A DNA stretch of 62,111 bases from Chloroflexota bacterium (GTDB taxonomy: Bacteria; Chloroflexota; Anaerolineae; Promineifilales; Promineifilaceae). The notes under the pieces were generated by a model. The model did no database searches. It was not told the origin of the DNA and worked only from the letters and a program-made list of their open reading frames with translations. This document shows positions 1-8,850 of this stretch, in pieces; the first letter of the stretch is position 1, and every line of letters begins with the position of its first letter. Both the position numbers and the translations under genes were made by a program. Location of the stretch: the NCBI GenBank assembly GCA_002746795.1, contig PDQY01000101.1, positions 1-62,111 of the forward strand, written 5' to 3'.

Positions 1-30
1 AGCACCGTTCCTTGCCGTCTGTGTGCAAAT

Positions 31-64
31 AAAAAGAGCCGATGAGCCTGCACTCACCGGCTTT
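31..64 (-). terminator. Rho-independent terminator after the second adaptor gene
   Basis: Arms at 38-46 and 53-61 pair with one mismatch around a 6-nt loop. On the minus strand the hairpin is followed by a T-rich run (complement of 31-37). It lies just past the stop codon of the adaptor gene ending at 86, so it probably ends the export-system transcript. Confidence 0.6.
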
Positions 65-85
65 TGCTGCATCTCATGTTACGCA

Positions 86-1447
86 TTACGACGTAATATC
101 AACCACAGATGTCATGCCCCAGCGCAACGGTAAATCAGGCGCAGCATCCAAAGCAATGGTGACTTCGTAGACCACATCGCCGCGAGAAATGCCGGCCATC
201 AGAGCCACATCAGTCACAGTGCCAGACACTGATTCACCAGGAATGGCGTCAAAGCTCACTTCGGCACTGTCGCCAACCTCGACATAGGCTACGTCTAATT
301 CAGTCAGGTCGGTGGTTTTGACCAGCCATTGCGAGAAGTCTGCCATTGTCACCACCGGGAGGCCGGCGCCTACCAGTTCACCCACATTGGTGTTAACGCG
401 AGAGACCGCGCCATCAATGGTGGAGGTTAAGGTCATCCGAGCCAGCATCGCTTCGGCGGAGGCCAAACCTGCTTCTGCTTGTGTCACCGCTGCTTCCGCT
501 TGTGTCACCGCTGCTTCCGCTTGCGCCACAGCTGCTTCTGCCATTTCTACACCGACTTGAGCTTGTAACACCCCCACTTCTGCCGCTGCAATTTGTTCTG
601 GCGTAGCGCCGGCCAGCAGCAAATCAAGTTGGGCTTGGGCAATGTTGCGGCCAGCGACAGCGAGGGTAACGCTTCCTTGTGCCGCTTGTTGTTGGGCGGC
701 AGTGGGGCCAGCCAGTAGCGCATCCAGAGCGGCTTGAGCAGCAGCCTGATTTTGTTGGGCAGCTTGTAGTTGGGCGCGGGTATTTTCTTCTACGGTGCCG
801 TACAGCGGGCAAACTTGGGTGTCGTCGGGTAAATCGAAGCAAGTGTCGATGATGGTGTCATATTGGTCTTGCAGAGCCTGGGTTTGAGCCGCCGCCGCCG
901 CCACGCCAGCTTCGGCGGAACGGATCTGGGCATCCGTACCGATGGTTAGGATGGTGTCTCGTTGGCCTATGGCTTGATTGATTTGTGAATTGGCGGCTGC
1001 CACAGCTGCTTCTGCCGCTGCAATTTCTTCTGGACGGGGGCCAGCTTTCACCAATGCCAGGTTGGCTTCAGCAGCGTCTACCTGGGTTTGGGCGGTTGCC
1101 ACACTAGATTGAGCTAAAGTCAATTGATTTTGGCTCAACGCCAACGCTGCCTGAGCGGAGACAACTCGGGCTTCTGCCTGGGCAACGGCCAGAGCCACGT
1201 CGTCAGATTCGAGACGGATGAGCGGATCGCCCACGGCGACGGTGTCGCCTTCGCTAACGAGGATTTCAGCCACGGTGCCGCCTGTTTGGAAGCTGAGGTT
1301 GACATCAAAGAGCGGTACCACAGCCCCTTCGGCACTTACCAGTCCCCCTTGAGCAGCGGGGGCAGCCTGGACGGTGGTTTGAGCCATAATCAGCAGAACG
1401 GCCGTTAACAGAATCATTAAGCCTGTGAGATATTTTTTAGTCATCAT
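86..1447 (-). CDS. HlyD-family membrane fusion / efflux periplasmic adaptor-like protein
   Basis: Periplasmic-adaptor-like subunit of an ABC exporter. An N-terminal signal/anchor segment (about residues 4-28) is followed by a lipoyl-like half-motif ending in SEGDTVAVGDPL. A very long alanine-rich coiled-coil hairpin spans roughly residues 80-335 and contains heptads of the type AVTQAEA. A second lipoyl half and a beta-barrel region (GELVGAGLPVV, then RGDVVYEV) close the protein. The ATG at 1447 is chosen because AAGGA sits 7 nt upstream; an ATG at 1462 lacks a ribosome site. It lies 68 bp behind a paralogous adaptor gene, as the last gene of a probable operon with an ATPase and an FtsX permease. 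The hairpin is longer than in typical HlyD proteins. The substrate is unknown. Confidence 0.85.
   Translation of the reverse strand: MMTKKYLTGLMILLTAVLLIMAQTTVQAAPAAQGGLVSAEGAVVPLFDVNLSFQTGGTVAEILVSEGDTVAVGDPLIRLESDDVALAVAQAEARVVSAQAALALSQNQLTLAQSSVATAQTQVDAAEANLALVKAGPRPEEIAAAEAAVAAANSQINQAIGQRDTILTIGTDAQIRSAEAGVAAAAAQTQALQDQYDTIIDTCFDLPDDTQVCPLYGTVEENTRAQLQAAQQNQAAAQAALDALLAGPTAAQQQAAQGSVTLAVAGRNIAQAQLDLLLAGATPEQIAAAEVGVLQAQVGVEMAEAAVAQAEAAVTQAEAAVTQAEAGLASAEAMLARMTLTSTIDGAVSRVNTNVGELVGAGLPVVTMADFSQWLVKTTDLTELDVAYVEVGDSAEVSFDAIPGESVSGTVTDVALMAGISRGDVVYEVTIALDAAPDLPLRWGMTSVVDITS
471..542. repeat. 21-bp coding tandem repeat (about 3.4 units)
   Basis: Near-identical 21-bp units begin at 471, 492 and 513, with a partial unit at 534. 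Each encodes one heptad of the adaptor coiled coil (AVTQAEA type). Units differ by one to a few bases. The unit length keeps the frame, so copy-number change would lengthen or shorten the helical hairpin by two turns without breaking the gene. Confidence 0.9.
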
Positions 1448-1529
1448 GTTGTGTTCCTTCATTTTGAGACGGAAGAGGGAGGACGAACGTGTTGCCGTGT
1501 GCCGTTCGTCATCGGTCGTTCGTCATCGA

Positions 1530-2933
1530 TCATTGACTTGTATCCACGGTCATAAACGCCGTCATGCCCCAGCGCAGGGGCAGGTTGGGGTTGTCGCCCA
1601 GGTTGATGGTCACTTTGTAGGTGACATCGCCGCGCACGACATCAGAGGCGGAAGCAATGTCGGTGATATTGCCGGTGAGGGTCTCGCCAGGGAAGGCGTC
1701 GATGGTTACATCGGCCTCAAAGCCTGTTTCCAGGGTGACGACGCTGATCTCAGACAAGTCGGTGGTTTCTACGAGCCAGGTGCTGAAGTCAGCCAGGGTG
1801 ACAACGGGGATGCCTGGTGACATCACTTCGCCTTCTTTGACTGCAATGTTGACGATGGTGGCCGCGAAGGGTGCGGTAAGCGTCCGTTTGTCCAGGGCGT
1901 TTTGTGCCGTGTTCAAACCAGCTTCGGCTTCAGCAACGGCGGCTTCTGCCTGGGTAACGGCCGTTTGCGCGTTGGTTAATTGCAGTTGGGCTTCAGAGAC
2001 GACGGCTTCCGCAGAGGAAACGGCCGTTTCTGCAATGGCAATCTGTTCTTCACGAGCCCCGAGCAAGAGCAAGTCTAGTTGGGCTTGAGAAGCAGTCACC
2101 TGGTTGCTGGCAGCGGCCACGCCACTGTTGGCGGCTACTTGTTCGGAGCTTCTAGGACCAGCCTTGAGTTCATCCAGGGCAGCCTGAGCAGAATTTAGGC
2201 TGGCTGCCGCTGCGTTCAACTGGTAGGAAGCCTGGTTGCGTTCCTCTTCGTCGCGGTCAGTGTCTTGCGTAATGGGTTCATATTGTTTTTGGGCGGCCAG
2301 ATATTGCGCCTGGGCAGCGGCAACCTGTGCTTCTGCCGCTGCAATTTGGGCAGCCGTGGCTCCTTCCAGAGCGGCAGCACGACTGCCTGCGGCGCTACTA
2401 ACCCCTGCTTCCGCTGAGGCGACATTTGCTTCACTCAAAGCAATTTGTGCCGTAGATGGAGAGGCTGTGGTCAAGGCTAACTGTGCTTCGGCCGCTTGCA
2501 CACCCACTTCGGCTGCTTTTAAGCCTGTTTCTGCTGAGACCAGCCCCGCTTTAGCCGTTTCCAGATTGGCTTGAGCCTGAGTAACGGCCGCTTCAGCTTG
2601 CACGACAGCCAGTTCCTGGTCTGTGGTATCTAGTTGTAGCAAAGGTGTACCTGCTTTAACCACATCTCCTTCGCTGACTAAGATTTCGTGCAGTTGGCCG
2701 CCAGTTTGGAAGGACAACATGGCATGCTCAAGCGGCACCACCCGTCCTTCTGCGGAAACCTGATTCAAATTGGTTTCAACACTTACATTATTCGGACTGC
2801 CATCTGTGCCCTCGCTTTCGGTTTCTGGTGCGGTTTCAGAGCGTGATACAGCCAGCCGCTGGTAAGCAAAGACGCCTACCACAAGCAGCACCGCGATGAC
2901 GAGAATCCCTATGATAACTCGTTTCAAGTTCAT
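1530..2933 (-). CDS. HlyD-family membrane fusion / efflux periplasmic adaptor-like protein
   Basis: A 467-residue paralogue of the following adaptor gene. It has an N-terminal transmembrane anchor (about residues 5-24), an acidic linker, a lipoyl half-motif (LVSEGDVVKAGTPLL), an alanine/glutamine-rich coiled-coil hairpin of about 250 residues, then the second lipoyl half (VKEGEVMSPGIPVV) and a beta-barrel ending in LPLRWGMTAFM. The start at 2933 has AGGAG 7 nt upstream. It probably bridges the FtsX-type permease upstream to an outer layer or captures substrate. Two adaptors in tandem suggest a hetero-oligomer or two alternative adaptors. Its promoter region carries a perfect TetR-type operator at 2997-3023. 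Confidence 0.85.
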   Translation of the reverse strand: MNLKRVIIGILVIAVLLVVGVFAYQRLAVSRSETAPETESEGTDGSPNNVSVETNLNQVSAEGRVVPLEHAMLSFQTGGQLHEILVSEGDVVKAGTPLLQLDTTDQELAVVQAEAAVTQAQANLETAKAGLVSAETGLKAAEVGVQAAEAQLALTTASPSTAQIALSEANVASAEAGVSSAAGSRAAALEGATAAQIAAAEAQVAAAQAQYLAAQKQYEPITQDTDRDEEERNQASYQLNAAAASLNSAQAALDELKAGPRSSEQVAANSGVAAASNQVTASQAQLDLLLLGAREEQIAIAETAVSSAEAVVSEAQLQLTNAQTAVTQAEAAVAEAEAGLNTAQNALDKRTLTAPFAATIVNIAVKEGEVMSPGIPVVTLADFSTWLVETTDLSEISVVTLETGFEADVTIDAFPGETLTGNITDIASASDVVRGDVTYKVTINLGDNPNLPLRWGMTAFMTVDTSQ

Positions 2934-2996
2934 TAATAACTCCTGTTTTCAGTGAATAATGGTAAGTCGTGTCTACTGTTCACTGATCGTTGATTA

Positions 2997-3023
2997 ACCA
3001 GACCGACCATCGGTCGGTCTGGT
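2997..3023. promoter_or_regulatory. TetR-type operator: perfect 12-bp inverted repeat
   Basis: Left arm ACCAGACCGACC (2997-3008), spacer ATC, right arm GGTCGGTCTGGT (3012-3023). The arms are exact reverse complements. The GACCGACC/GGTCGGTC core is typical of operators bound by TetR/AcrR-family repressors. It ends 64 bp upstream of the first adaptor start codon, a repressor position. No TetR gene is in the window, so the regulator must be encoded elsewhere. Confidence 0.75.
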
Positions 3024-3083
3024 GATATTAGCTGAAATTATTGGCGGGGTCAAGATTGATATAAGCAGTCAATTAGCTCCCCT

Positions 3084-3131
3084 GAGAGCTGACGATGAAA
3101 GAATTAAAATACGGAATTGCATCGTCAGTTT
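3084..3131 (+). repeat. Interspersed repeat family R2, left-half copy
   Basis: CTGACGATG at 3089-3097 pairs perfectly with CATCGTCAG at 3120-3128, and the segment ends in a CAGTTTCAGGAA-like string. The same arrangement (GACGATG, an A/T-rich loop, then TCGTC and TTTnAAGGAA) occurs at 6733-6826 and 26428-26520. It is non-coding. Confidence 0.55.
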
Positions 3132-3180
3132 CAGGAAATGGCGTTATTCACATTTGTCTACGTGAATGGCTGGCCATTCC

Positions 3181-3942
3181 TTAATGTTTCACTTCGTCGA
3201 TGATTTTGCCATCAGCCAACGTGATGGTGCGATTGACACGACTAGCCAGTTCCTTGTCATGGGTGACCATCAAGATGGTTTTGCCATTGTCAATCAACTC
3301 TTCAAACAGCTTGAAAATAGAATCGGCCGTTTTTGAGTCCAGGTTGCCAGTTGGTTCATCGGCGGTCAGGATGGGCGGGTCATTGGCCAGGGCGCGGGCA
3401 ATCGCCACCCGTTGCTGCTGACCACCAGAGACTTCGGAGGGCAGTTTGTAAGCGTGTTCTACCATTTCAACTTGTTCTAGCAAATGGAGGGCACGTTCTT
3501 TTCGTTCTTTGGGGGTGTACATGTTACGGAAGTCCATAGGCAGCATGATATTTTCTATGCAGGAGAGCATGGGCAGCAGTTGGAAGAATTGGAAGATAAC
3601 GCCTACGTTTCGGCCGCGCCATTCTGCCATTGGTCCTTCTGCCAGGCCGTGGATGGCCTGATCACCAACGTAAATGCTGCCGGATGTGGGTTTGTCGATG
3701 CCTGTAATCATGTTGATGAGGGTTGATTTGCCACTGCCGGATTTCCCGACCACGCTAACAAACTCACCATTATCGATTTTGAGGTCAATGCCGACCAGGG
3801 CGGGGAAATCACCGGCAGGTGTATGGTATGTTTTGACAACTTTTTGGATGTTGATGAGATGGGGGTGAGGCTGGTCGTTTTGACCGATGACGCTATGGGC
3901 ATTCGGTGCCTGGTTATGTGATTTACGAAATATATTTAACAT
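3181..3942 (-). CDS. ABC transporter ATP-binding protein, MacB/LolD type
   Basis: ATPase of an FtsX-permease exporter. Walker [10 protein letters not shown], the signature [15 protein letters not shown], Walker [13 protein letters not shown] and the switch histidine in MVTHD are all intact. The [10 protein letters not shown] string is typical of the MacB/LolD/FtsE group. The start at 3942 is preferred over an upstream in-frame ATG at 4008 because GAGG lies about 9 nt upstream and the extra 22 residues are proline/arginine-rich and unlike the family. It follows the permease gene (stop at 4054) and precedes the two adaptors. Substrates of this class include lipoproteins, antibiotics and peptides. 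Confidence 0.9.
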   Translation of the reverse strand: MLNIFRKSHNQAPNAHSVIGQNDQPHPHLINIQKVVKTYHTPAGDFPALVGIDLKIDNGEFVSVVGKSGSGKSTLINMITGIDKPTSGSIYVGDQAIHGLAEGPMAEWRGRNVGVIFQFFQLLPMLSCIENIMLPMDFRNMYTPKERKERALHLLEQVEMVEHAYKLPSEVSGGQQQRVAIARALANDPPILTADEPTGNLDSKTADSIFKLFEELIDNGKTILMVTHDKELASRVNRTITLADGKIIDEVKH

Positions 3943-4053
3943 GTAATACCTCGCGTTGCCCGGTCGCGCAGCAGGGGGGTGCCTGCCTGCTGGCTGTTCG
4001 CAGCGCAATACGCAGAATGTTTAGTAGTTTTTACAATTTTTAAATTTGGCTGT

Positions 4054-6450
4054 CTATTCATAGGCCAGTACTTCACGAATGGTTAGGCGTGAGGCGCTGC
4101 GTGCTGGGCCTAAACTGGCGACAGCTGCTAAAACTGTGACGATTATAAACCACAGAATTAAACCGTTGATTGAAAATGTGTAGTCCAGCGGTGAGCCTAG
4201 CAACGCTTTGCCCACTTGTTGGCTGAGGATGTGGCTAAACGGGACGCTAAGAATACCACCAGCGATAAAACTGAGCCAGCCTATGACGATGCCTTCGGCC
4301 AGGACAATGAGCCGGACTGCACTGTCTGAGGCGCCGATGGCACGCAGCACTCCAATCTCACGAATGCGCTCTAAGACGTTGATGCTCATGGTGGTGGTTA
4401 AGCCTAAACCACCAACGGCGGCCAGAAGTACGGCCATGATCACTAGGAAACCGACAACGATGTTGAACTGGAAGTCAGCCTGGGCACGGATGGCGCTGGT
4501 GGTGCGGGTGGTGTCTACCCGTAGACCGGCTGCTATGAAATGGGCGGCGAGTTTGGCGGCCATTTCTTCTTGGGTTGCGCTGTCGTGGTGCTGGGTGATG
4601 ATGCGCACGCTGTCAGCCTGGTCGATGCTGCGGGTGATGTAGCCGTAATCGTCGCTGTCTACGTAGACGTAAGTGCCGCCAGCGGTGCTGCGGACGATGC
4701 CGACGATGGTCCAGGCGCTTTCACGGCCGTTTATGTCTAGCACGATTTCACTGCCCACGTGCAGGTCGGGTTCGTCGTCGATGACATCGGTGTTGACGAC
4801 GATGGCGTAGGTATCTTCTGGCGTGAGCCAACGGCCGTTTTCTAGGACAGGGTGCATCATCGTGGTGTGGGCGGGGGCGGCTTGCAAGTTGATTGATTCG
4901 CTGCTGCTGCCATCGGGGCGCACGCGGCGCACATTGTTACCAGACCAAGACTCGATGGCGACGACGCCGTTGACTTCTTGGGCGACATGTTCCAGGTGGG
5001 AGGTGCGGTAAGGGCGGCTAAAGTTGACGCGCACGTCATATTCGTGGAAGCGGAGGAAGTTGTCTAGGGTGCTTTCCATGGAGGAGCGTACGCTGAGGAC
5101 GGAGATGAAGAGTGCTGTGCCGAGAATCAAGGTGATCAGAGTGAGGATTAACCGCCCTTTGCGCCGCACGGTGTTACGCAGGGAAATGATTAACGGCCGT
5201 TGTACTGGCAAATTTTCTTGCATCCTGTTGAAGAAGCGTTCCAGCCAGCCTTTGTTGTTGTAGCTTTGCCCCATGCCGTTGTGGTTGAGGGCGGCATGGG
5301 TGGTTACAGTGGTGCCGCGCAGCACAGGCCAAGCTGCAGCGCCCAGAGGGATAAACAGCGCCACACTCACTTGCAGCGCAATAATGGTCCAGGGCACGCT
5401 GACATCGACGACCTGGAAGTTGAGCAGGCCAGCGATGTGGTTTTTGACGAGATATTGAGCGGTCAGGATGGCGGCGGGCATGCCAATGAGCAGAGCCACA
5501 AGGCCGTAGATTGTCACTGTGAAGAAATACATGCCCATAATTTGGCGGCTCCTGCCCCCGACCAGTTTCATCACACCAATTTGTTTGACTTGCTGCGCCA
5601 ACAAGGCGGAGATGGTGTTGACGACGAGGAAACCAGATAGGAGTAAGATCATGACGCCGAAAACGGAGAACAGCAGCAGCATGGTTTGCAGGATGTCATG
5701 TGCCCAATGTTCGCCAGGCGTGGGCACGCTGGTGTGGAAGATTTCGCGTCCGCTTTTTTCGATTTTATCTTCGATTTGTTGGCTCACAGCCCGGATGTGG
5801 CCGATGTCTTCATGGTTTTCGCTGACGGTGAAGCGTAGTTCGGTGGCGAGACGGGGGCTGCCCAGGGTTTCTAGGGTTTCTGGTGTGATGTAGCCGAAGC
5901 TGGCGTTGTTGATTTCGGCGTTGGGCACCTTACTGTCGTGGGTTGTACCGATGACGCGCAATGCTTTGTGGGTGCCATCATCCAGGGAAATGAGTATGGT
6001 TTCGCCGATGTTGGTATTGAGGAAATTGAGGGACTCGTCTTCGAGGAGCAGTTCCCCTTTGGCGGGGTTGAATGAACCGGCGATAGGGATGATTTGGTCG
6101 AGGGCGATGTGTTGGTAATCGGGAACGGCCGTTAATATTAAATCGCGCCATTGGTTGGGGCCGACATTGACCCGCACGCGCATGGTCGAACGTCCTTCTG
6201 CTGTGGCGACTTCAGGCATATTTTGCACGCTTTCAATGAATGCTTCGTCGAGCGGCATGGTGTAGAGGGTGGCTGAGGCGGGGTTAGATGAGAGATAATC
6301 GCGGGCTGTTTCCCCCATTAAAATGTGCTGCACTACGGCAACCAGACCCACGGCAAAGACGCCGATGGCGATGGCAGCGATGACAAGTATGGTTCGTGCT
6401 TTGTTGCTGCGTAGGTCGAGTAGGACTTTACGCCATCGTGTTCTAAACAT
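4054..6450 (-). CDS. ABC transporter permease with two FtsX domains
   Basis: A 798-residue permease. It has an N-terminal membrane helix (about 18-40), an extracytoplasmic MacB-core-like domain, then an FtsX block of three helices (about 260-390). A second helix near 430 is followed by a second external domain and a last FtsX block (about 665-795) containing NVLERIREIGVLRAIGA. The duplicated MacB_PCD-FtsX plan matches COG0577-type permeases that work with a single ATPase as mechanotransmission exporters rather than classical importers. It is the first gene of the minus-strand export cluster. Spacing to the ATPase is about 110 bp, with a GC-rich inverted repeat (about 3966-3990) between them. 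Confidence 0.88.
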   Translation of the reverse strand: MFRTRWRKVLLDLRSNKARTILVIAAIAIGVFAVGLVAVVQHILMGETARDYLSSNPASATLYTMPLDEAFIESVQNMPEVATAEGRSTMRVRVNVGPNQWRDLILTAVPDYQHIALDQIIPIAGSFNPAKGELLLEDESLNFLNTNIGETILISLDDGTHKALRVIGTTHDSKVPNAEINNASFGYITPETLETLGSPRLATELRFTVSENHEDIGHIRAVSQQIEDKIEKSGREIFHTSVPTPGEHWAHDILQTMLLLFSVFGVMILLLSGFLVVNTISALLAQQVKQIGVMKLVGGRSRQIMGMYFFTVTIYGLVALLIGMPAAILTAQYLVKNHIAGLLNFQVVDVSVPWTIIALQVSVALFIPLGAAAWPVLRGTTVTTHAALNHNGMGQSYNNKGWLERFFNRMQENLPVQRPLIISLRNTVRRKGRLILTLITLILGTALFISVLSVRSSMESTLDNFLRFHEYDVRVNFSRPYRTSHLEHVAQEVNGVVAIESWSGNNVRRVRPDGSSSESINLQAAPAHTTMMHPVLENGRWLTPEDTYAIVVNTDVIDDEPDLHVGSEIVLDINGRESAWTIVGIVRSTAGGTYVYVDSDDYGYITRSIDQADSVRIITQHHDSATQEEMAAKLAAHFIAAGLRVDTTRTTSAIRAQADFQFNIVVGFLVIMAVLLAAVGGLGLTTTMSINVLERIREIGVLRAIGASDSAVRLIVLAEGIVIGWLSFIAGGILSVPFSHILSQQVGKALLGSPLDYTFSINGLILWFIIVTVLAAVASLGPARSASRLTIREVLAYE

Positions 6451-6474
6451 AAATGGATCACTTAGGTGTGCACA

Positions 6475-6566
6475 GCGACTGTCTAAGAATTAGCCCCTGT
6501 TTTTCAGGGGGAAAGGTCACTTGAAGCGCATCCATCAATTTTGTCGTTTATTTATGGATGCTCACA
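6475..6566 (+). repeat. Interspersed structured repeat R1, copy 1
   Basis: A 92-bp non-coding element. The left module is CCCCTG-TTTTT-CAGGGG (a perfect 6-bp stem) enclosed by a degenerate GTGACC/GGTCAC pair. The right module pairs GCATCCAT with ATGGATGC. It lies just upstream of the permease gene. Other copies are at 14378, 16011 (minus), 26564 (minus), 30772 and 61963 (minus), with a fragment at 55483. Confidence 0.85.
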
Positions 6567-6732
6567 TTGTTTGGGGACATTTGCTGTCCGAGAATATGCT
6601 CTCACGCGAGGCGTAAAAGCAAGACATTATAAACTTTAATGATTTTGTTGTTTTTGCACATGTGCCAATGGTGCTATTCTCGAAAATTGGATGCAAATGG
6701 TGGGGTAGCCAATGGTCAAATGACTAATGGCT

Positions 6733-6826
6733 AAGGAGTGATGGTGGCATAAAATATGGCATTGTTTTGTCAGTTTCAAGGAACGGTAAGGTGACGGCTT
6801 TGTTGCATGATTTAGTTTCTGTTCTT
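6733..6826 (+). repeat. Interspersed repeat R2, full copy
   Basis: Aligns along its whole length with 26428-26520: AAGGAGTGA, then CATAAAATA, TTGTCAGTTT or CTCGTCGGTTT, AAGGAACG, a TGAC-GGCTTTG or TGACTTTGTCT segment, and ATTTA(A)nTTnC. It ends 2 bp from the stop codon of the histidine kinase gene, so the 6451-6827 gap holds only R1, R2 and A/T-rich filler. Confidence 0.7.
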
Positions 6827-6827
6827 T

Positions 6828-8423
6828 TTAAATTGGCAACTGTATGGAGAATAATGTGCCTTCTTCCTCTGAGCTGGCTACGGTGATTGTGCCGTGGTGA
6901 TATTCGATGATTTCTTTGCAAATAGCAAGGCCGAGACCGGTACCATGCCTGTCAGCGATATGGGCGCCTTGACCACGATAGAAGCGGTCGAAGATGTGGG
7001 GTATGTCTTTGGGCAAGATGACGGAGCCATGGCTGTGGATCACGATTGTGGCGAAACGGCCGTTGTCTTTTTCTTCTAGCTGGCTGTGAATTGAAATGAT
7101 TTCGTTTTCAGTTGAATAGGCAAGCGCATTGCTGATTAAGTTGCTGAATACCTGAATCATGCGCTCTTTTACAATGGGAATAGGGGGGATGAGGGGGTTG
7201 GGTTCATGCTTGATCTGGATGCACCGCTGTTCTGCTTTTAGCGCATAATTCAGGATAACTTGGGCAATAATTGCATCCATTATGTATGGTTCTTTGGGGA
7301 ATATTTCTTCTTTGCTTTCTAATTTTGAAAGCGTTAGCAAATCTTCGATGAGGTTTCCTAACCGTTTCGATTCAGATGTTAAAATGTTCATGAATCGTGT
7401 GATTTTAGTTTCATTGTCGGTTTGCGTTAGTAGGCCGAGGTAGAGTTGGATATTGGTAATGGGCGTCCGCAGTTCATGAGATACGTTAGATACAAAAATA
7501 TTTTTGAGTTTGTCGAGTTCCTGCAGCCGTTTATTCACGGTTGCTAATTCCCGGGTGCGTTTTTGTACCCGCTTTTCTAGCTCTGCTTCCCGTTCTTTTC
7601 GTGCCGTGATGTCGGTCATGACGATGTAAATCCGTGCGGTTTCTTTACTGATTTGATGCCAGGATAAACGAAAGTGGATGTATCGTCGTGTGTTGTCTTG
7701 GCGTTCTACCCAAAATTCCATCTCTGTTGATACTTTTTGGATTTTCATGCCCAATTGCACGATCTGGTTGATCACAAATTGAACTTGAGGGGTAGCGAAG
7801 TCGAAAGCTGTCATTGGCGGTACGTGTGAACAGGGATGGTCTAGGATGTCACAAGCCCGTTGGTTCATAAAGAGGATTCGATCTTCTTCTAAAATCATCA
7901 AGCCGTCAGAGATGTTTTCTGCCATCCAACGAAAACGGGATTCGCTTTCACGCAAGGCCATTTCTGCTTTTCGCCTCTCTGTGATGTTACGGGCAACGAT
8001 GACGGCGTATTTTTCTTCTTGGAAGGTGACTTTGCGAAAGGAGATCTCAGAAGGGATGTAACGGCCGTTTTTGGTGATGAGATCTGTGGTGATGATGGGT
8101 GGTTTTTCTAAATTGGGCAGTTTATCAGTTGAGAGTTTGCCCACTTCAATGACGAGGTCTTCGGGGGTAATGTCGTTGATGCCTAACTCCAGAAGCTCTT
8201 CTTGAGAATATTGCAGTAACTGGCAGGCAGTTTGGCTTGCGTCTATAAAACGGCCGTTTGAGATTTGGGCTAAAAAGACAGCGTCATTGCTCTGGTCAAG
8301 GAGTGATTTAAAGCGTTCTAGTTCGCCTAATCGTTGTTGTAATTCTGGGTAGTACTTTTTTTTTAGAGAATTTTCGCCCAGGTTAAGAAAATGCTCTCGT
8401 TTATCGTTCCAATGTTCTGACAA
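6828..8423 (-). CDS. Cytoplasmic PAS-PAS sensor histidine kinase (orphan)
   Basis: A 531-residue kinase with no membrane segment. PAS domain 1 covers about residues 35-150 and PAS domain 2 about 155-275. A coiled-coil linker leads to the HisKA domain with the phospho-acceptor His316 in VSNVSHELRTP. In the ATPase domain the N-box is present (Asn432 in SNLISNALAY), as are the F-box IFDRFYRG and the G2 box GTGLGLA. The G1 box is odd: where kinases have DxGxG, this protein reads SHGSV, so the adenine-contacting aspartate is missing. No response regulator is adjacent. It likely senses an internal ligand or redox state, but the signal is unknown. Confidence 0.88.
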   Translation of the reverse strand: MSEHWNDKREHFLNLGENSLKKKYYPELQQRLGELERFKSLLDQSNDAVFLAQISNGRFIDASQTACQLLQYSQEELLELGINDITPEDLVIEVGKLSTDKLPNLEKPPIITTDLITKNGRYIPSEISFRKVTFQEEKYAVIVARNITERRKAEMALRESESRFRWMAENISDGLMILEEDRILFMNQRACDILDHPCSHVPPMTAFDFATPQVQFVINQIVQLGMKIQKVSTEMEFWVERQDNTRRYIHFRLSWHQISKETARIYIVMTDITARKEREAELEKRVQKRTRELATVNKRLQELDKLKNIFVSNVSHELRTPITNIQLYLGLLTQTDNETKITRFMNILTSESKRLGNLIEDLLTLSKLESKEEIFPKEPYIMDAIIAQVILNYALKAEQRCIQIKHEPNPLIPPIPIVKERMIQVFSNLISNALAYSTENEIISIHSQLEEKDNGRFATIVIHSHGSVILPKDIPHIFDRFYRGQGAHIADRHGTGLGLAICKEIIEYHHGTITVASSEEEGTLFSIQLPI

Positions 8424-8850
8424 ATTAGAGTGCCTCTTCGTGAATTACTTTTATTTCGGGTCTTGTTGCTCCCATCTGAGTTCATCATATCAAATGCTGG
8501 ATGACGAGGTCAATTGGTTGACGGACAAGGGGGTGTTAGTTGAGTATAGCGACATTTTGAGGGGCACTTTATGGCTCCCGGCGATTCCTCGCTGTACTTT
8601 CAAAAGATGTAACGTATTCCGTAGACAAGTTTTATCCTGTGGTTAGACCTGACTGATATGATGTTGTCAGATTGCTCAAGTATAATTGTATTGTTATTTT
8701 ATACGCCAAGGTTACGATGAGGCTAAACAGCCGGAAGTCATAATGATTTGATAAGATTTCTATCAAATGGCATATTCTTCTTATTTTGTCGGTGTGATAC
8801 TCTGAATGCAATAAGACATTAGGCATGGTTTATTTGGGTTACCGTTACAT
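8424..8850. other. Intergenic region between two divergent histidine kinase genes
   Basis: 427 bp with no convincing gene. It must hold promoters for both flanking kinases. A TATAAT hexamer lies at 8681-8686 in an A/T-rich patch facing the plus-strand kinase, but no good -35 box at normal spacing was found. No repeat of the R1-R3 families is present. Confidence 0.4.

Noticed and set aside
471..542. CRISPR-like array in the adaptor gene
   Set aside because: Units are contiguous 21-bp repeats without spacers and encode coiled-coil heptads.
2236..2574. Alanine/serine-rich frame opposite the adaptor gene, and a similar one at 312-560
   Set aside because: Mirror of the GC-biased alanine repeats on the coding strand; no start signal.
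6475..6566. R1 copies as ordinary terminators
   Set aside because: The left hairpin is followed by TAAAGGTCAC rather than a T-run, and several copies do not lie at gene ends in the right orientation.
8440..8826. Small frames on both strands between the two kinase genes
   Set aside because: No ribosome sites, unusual composition and no recognisable product; the region is better read as a divergent promoter.
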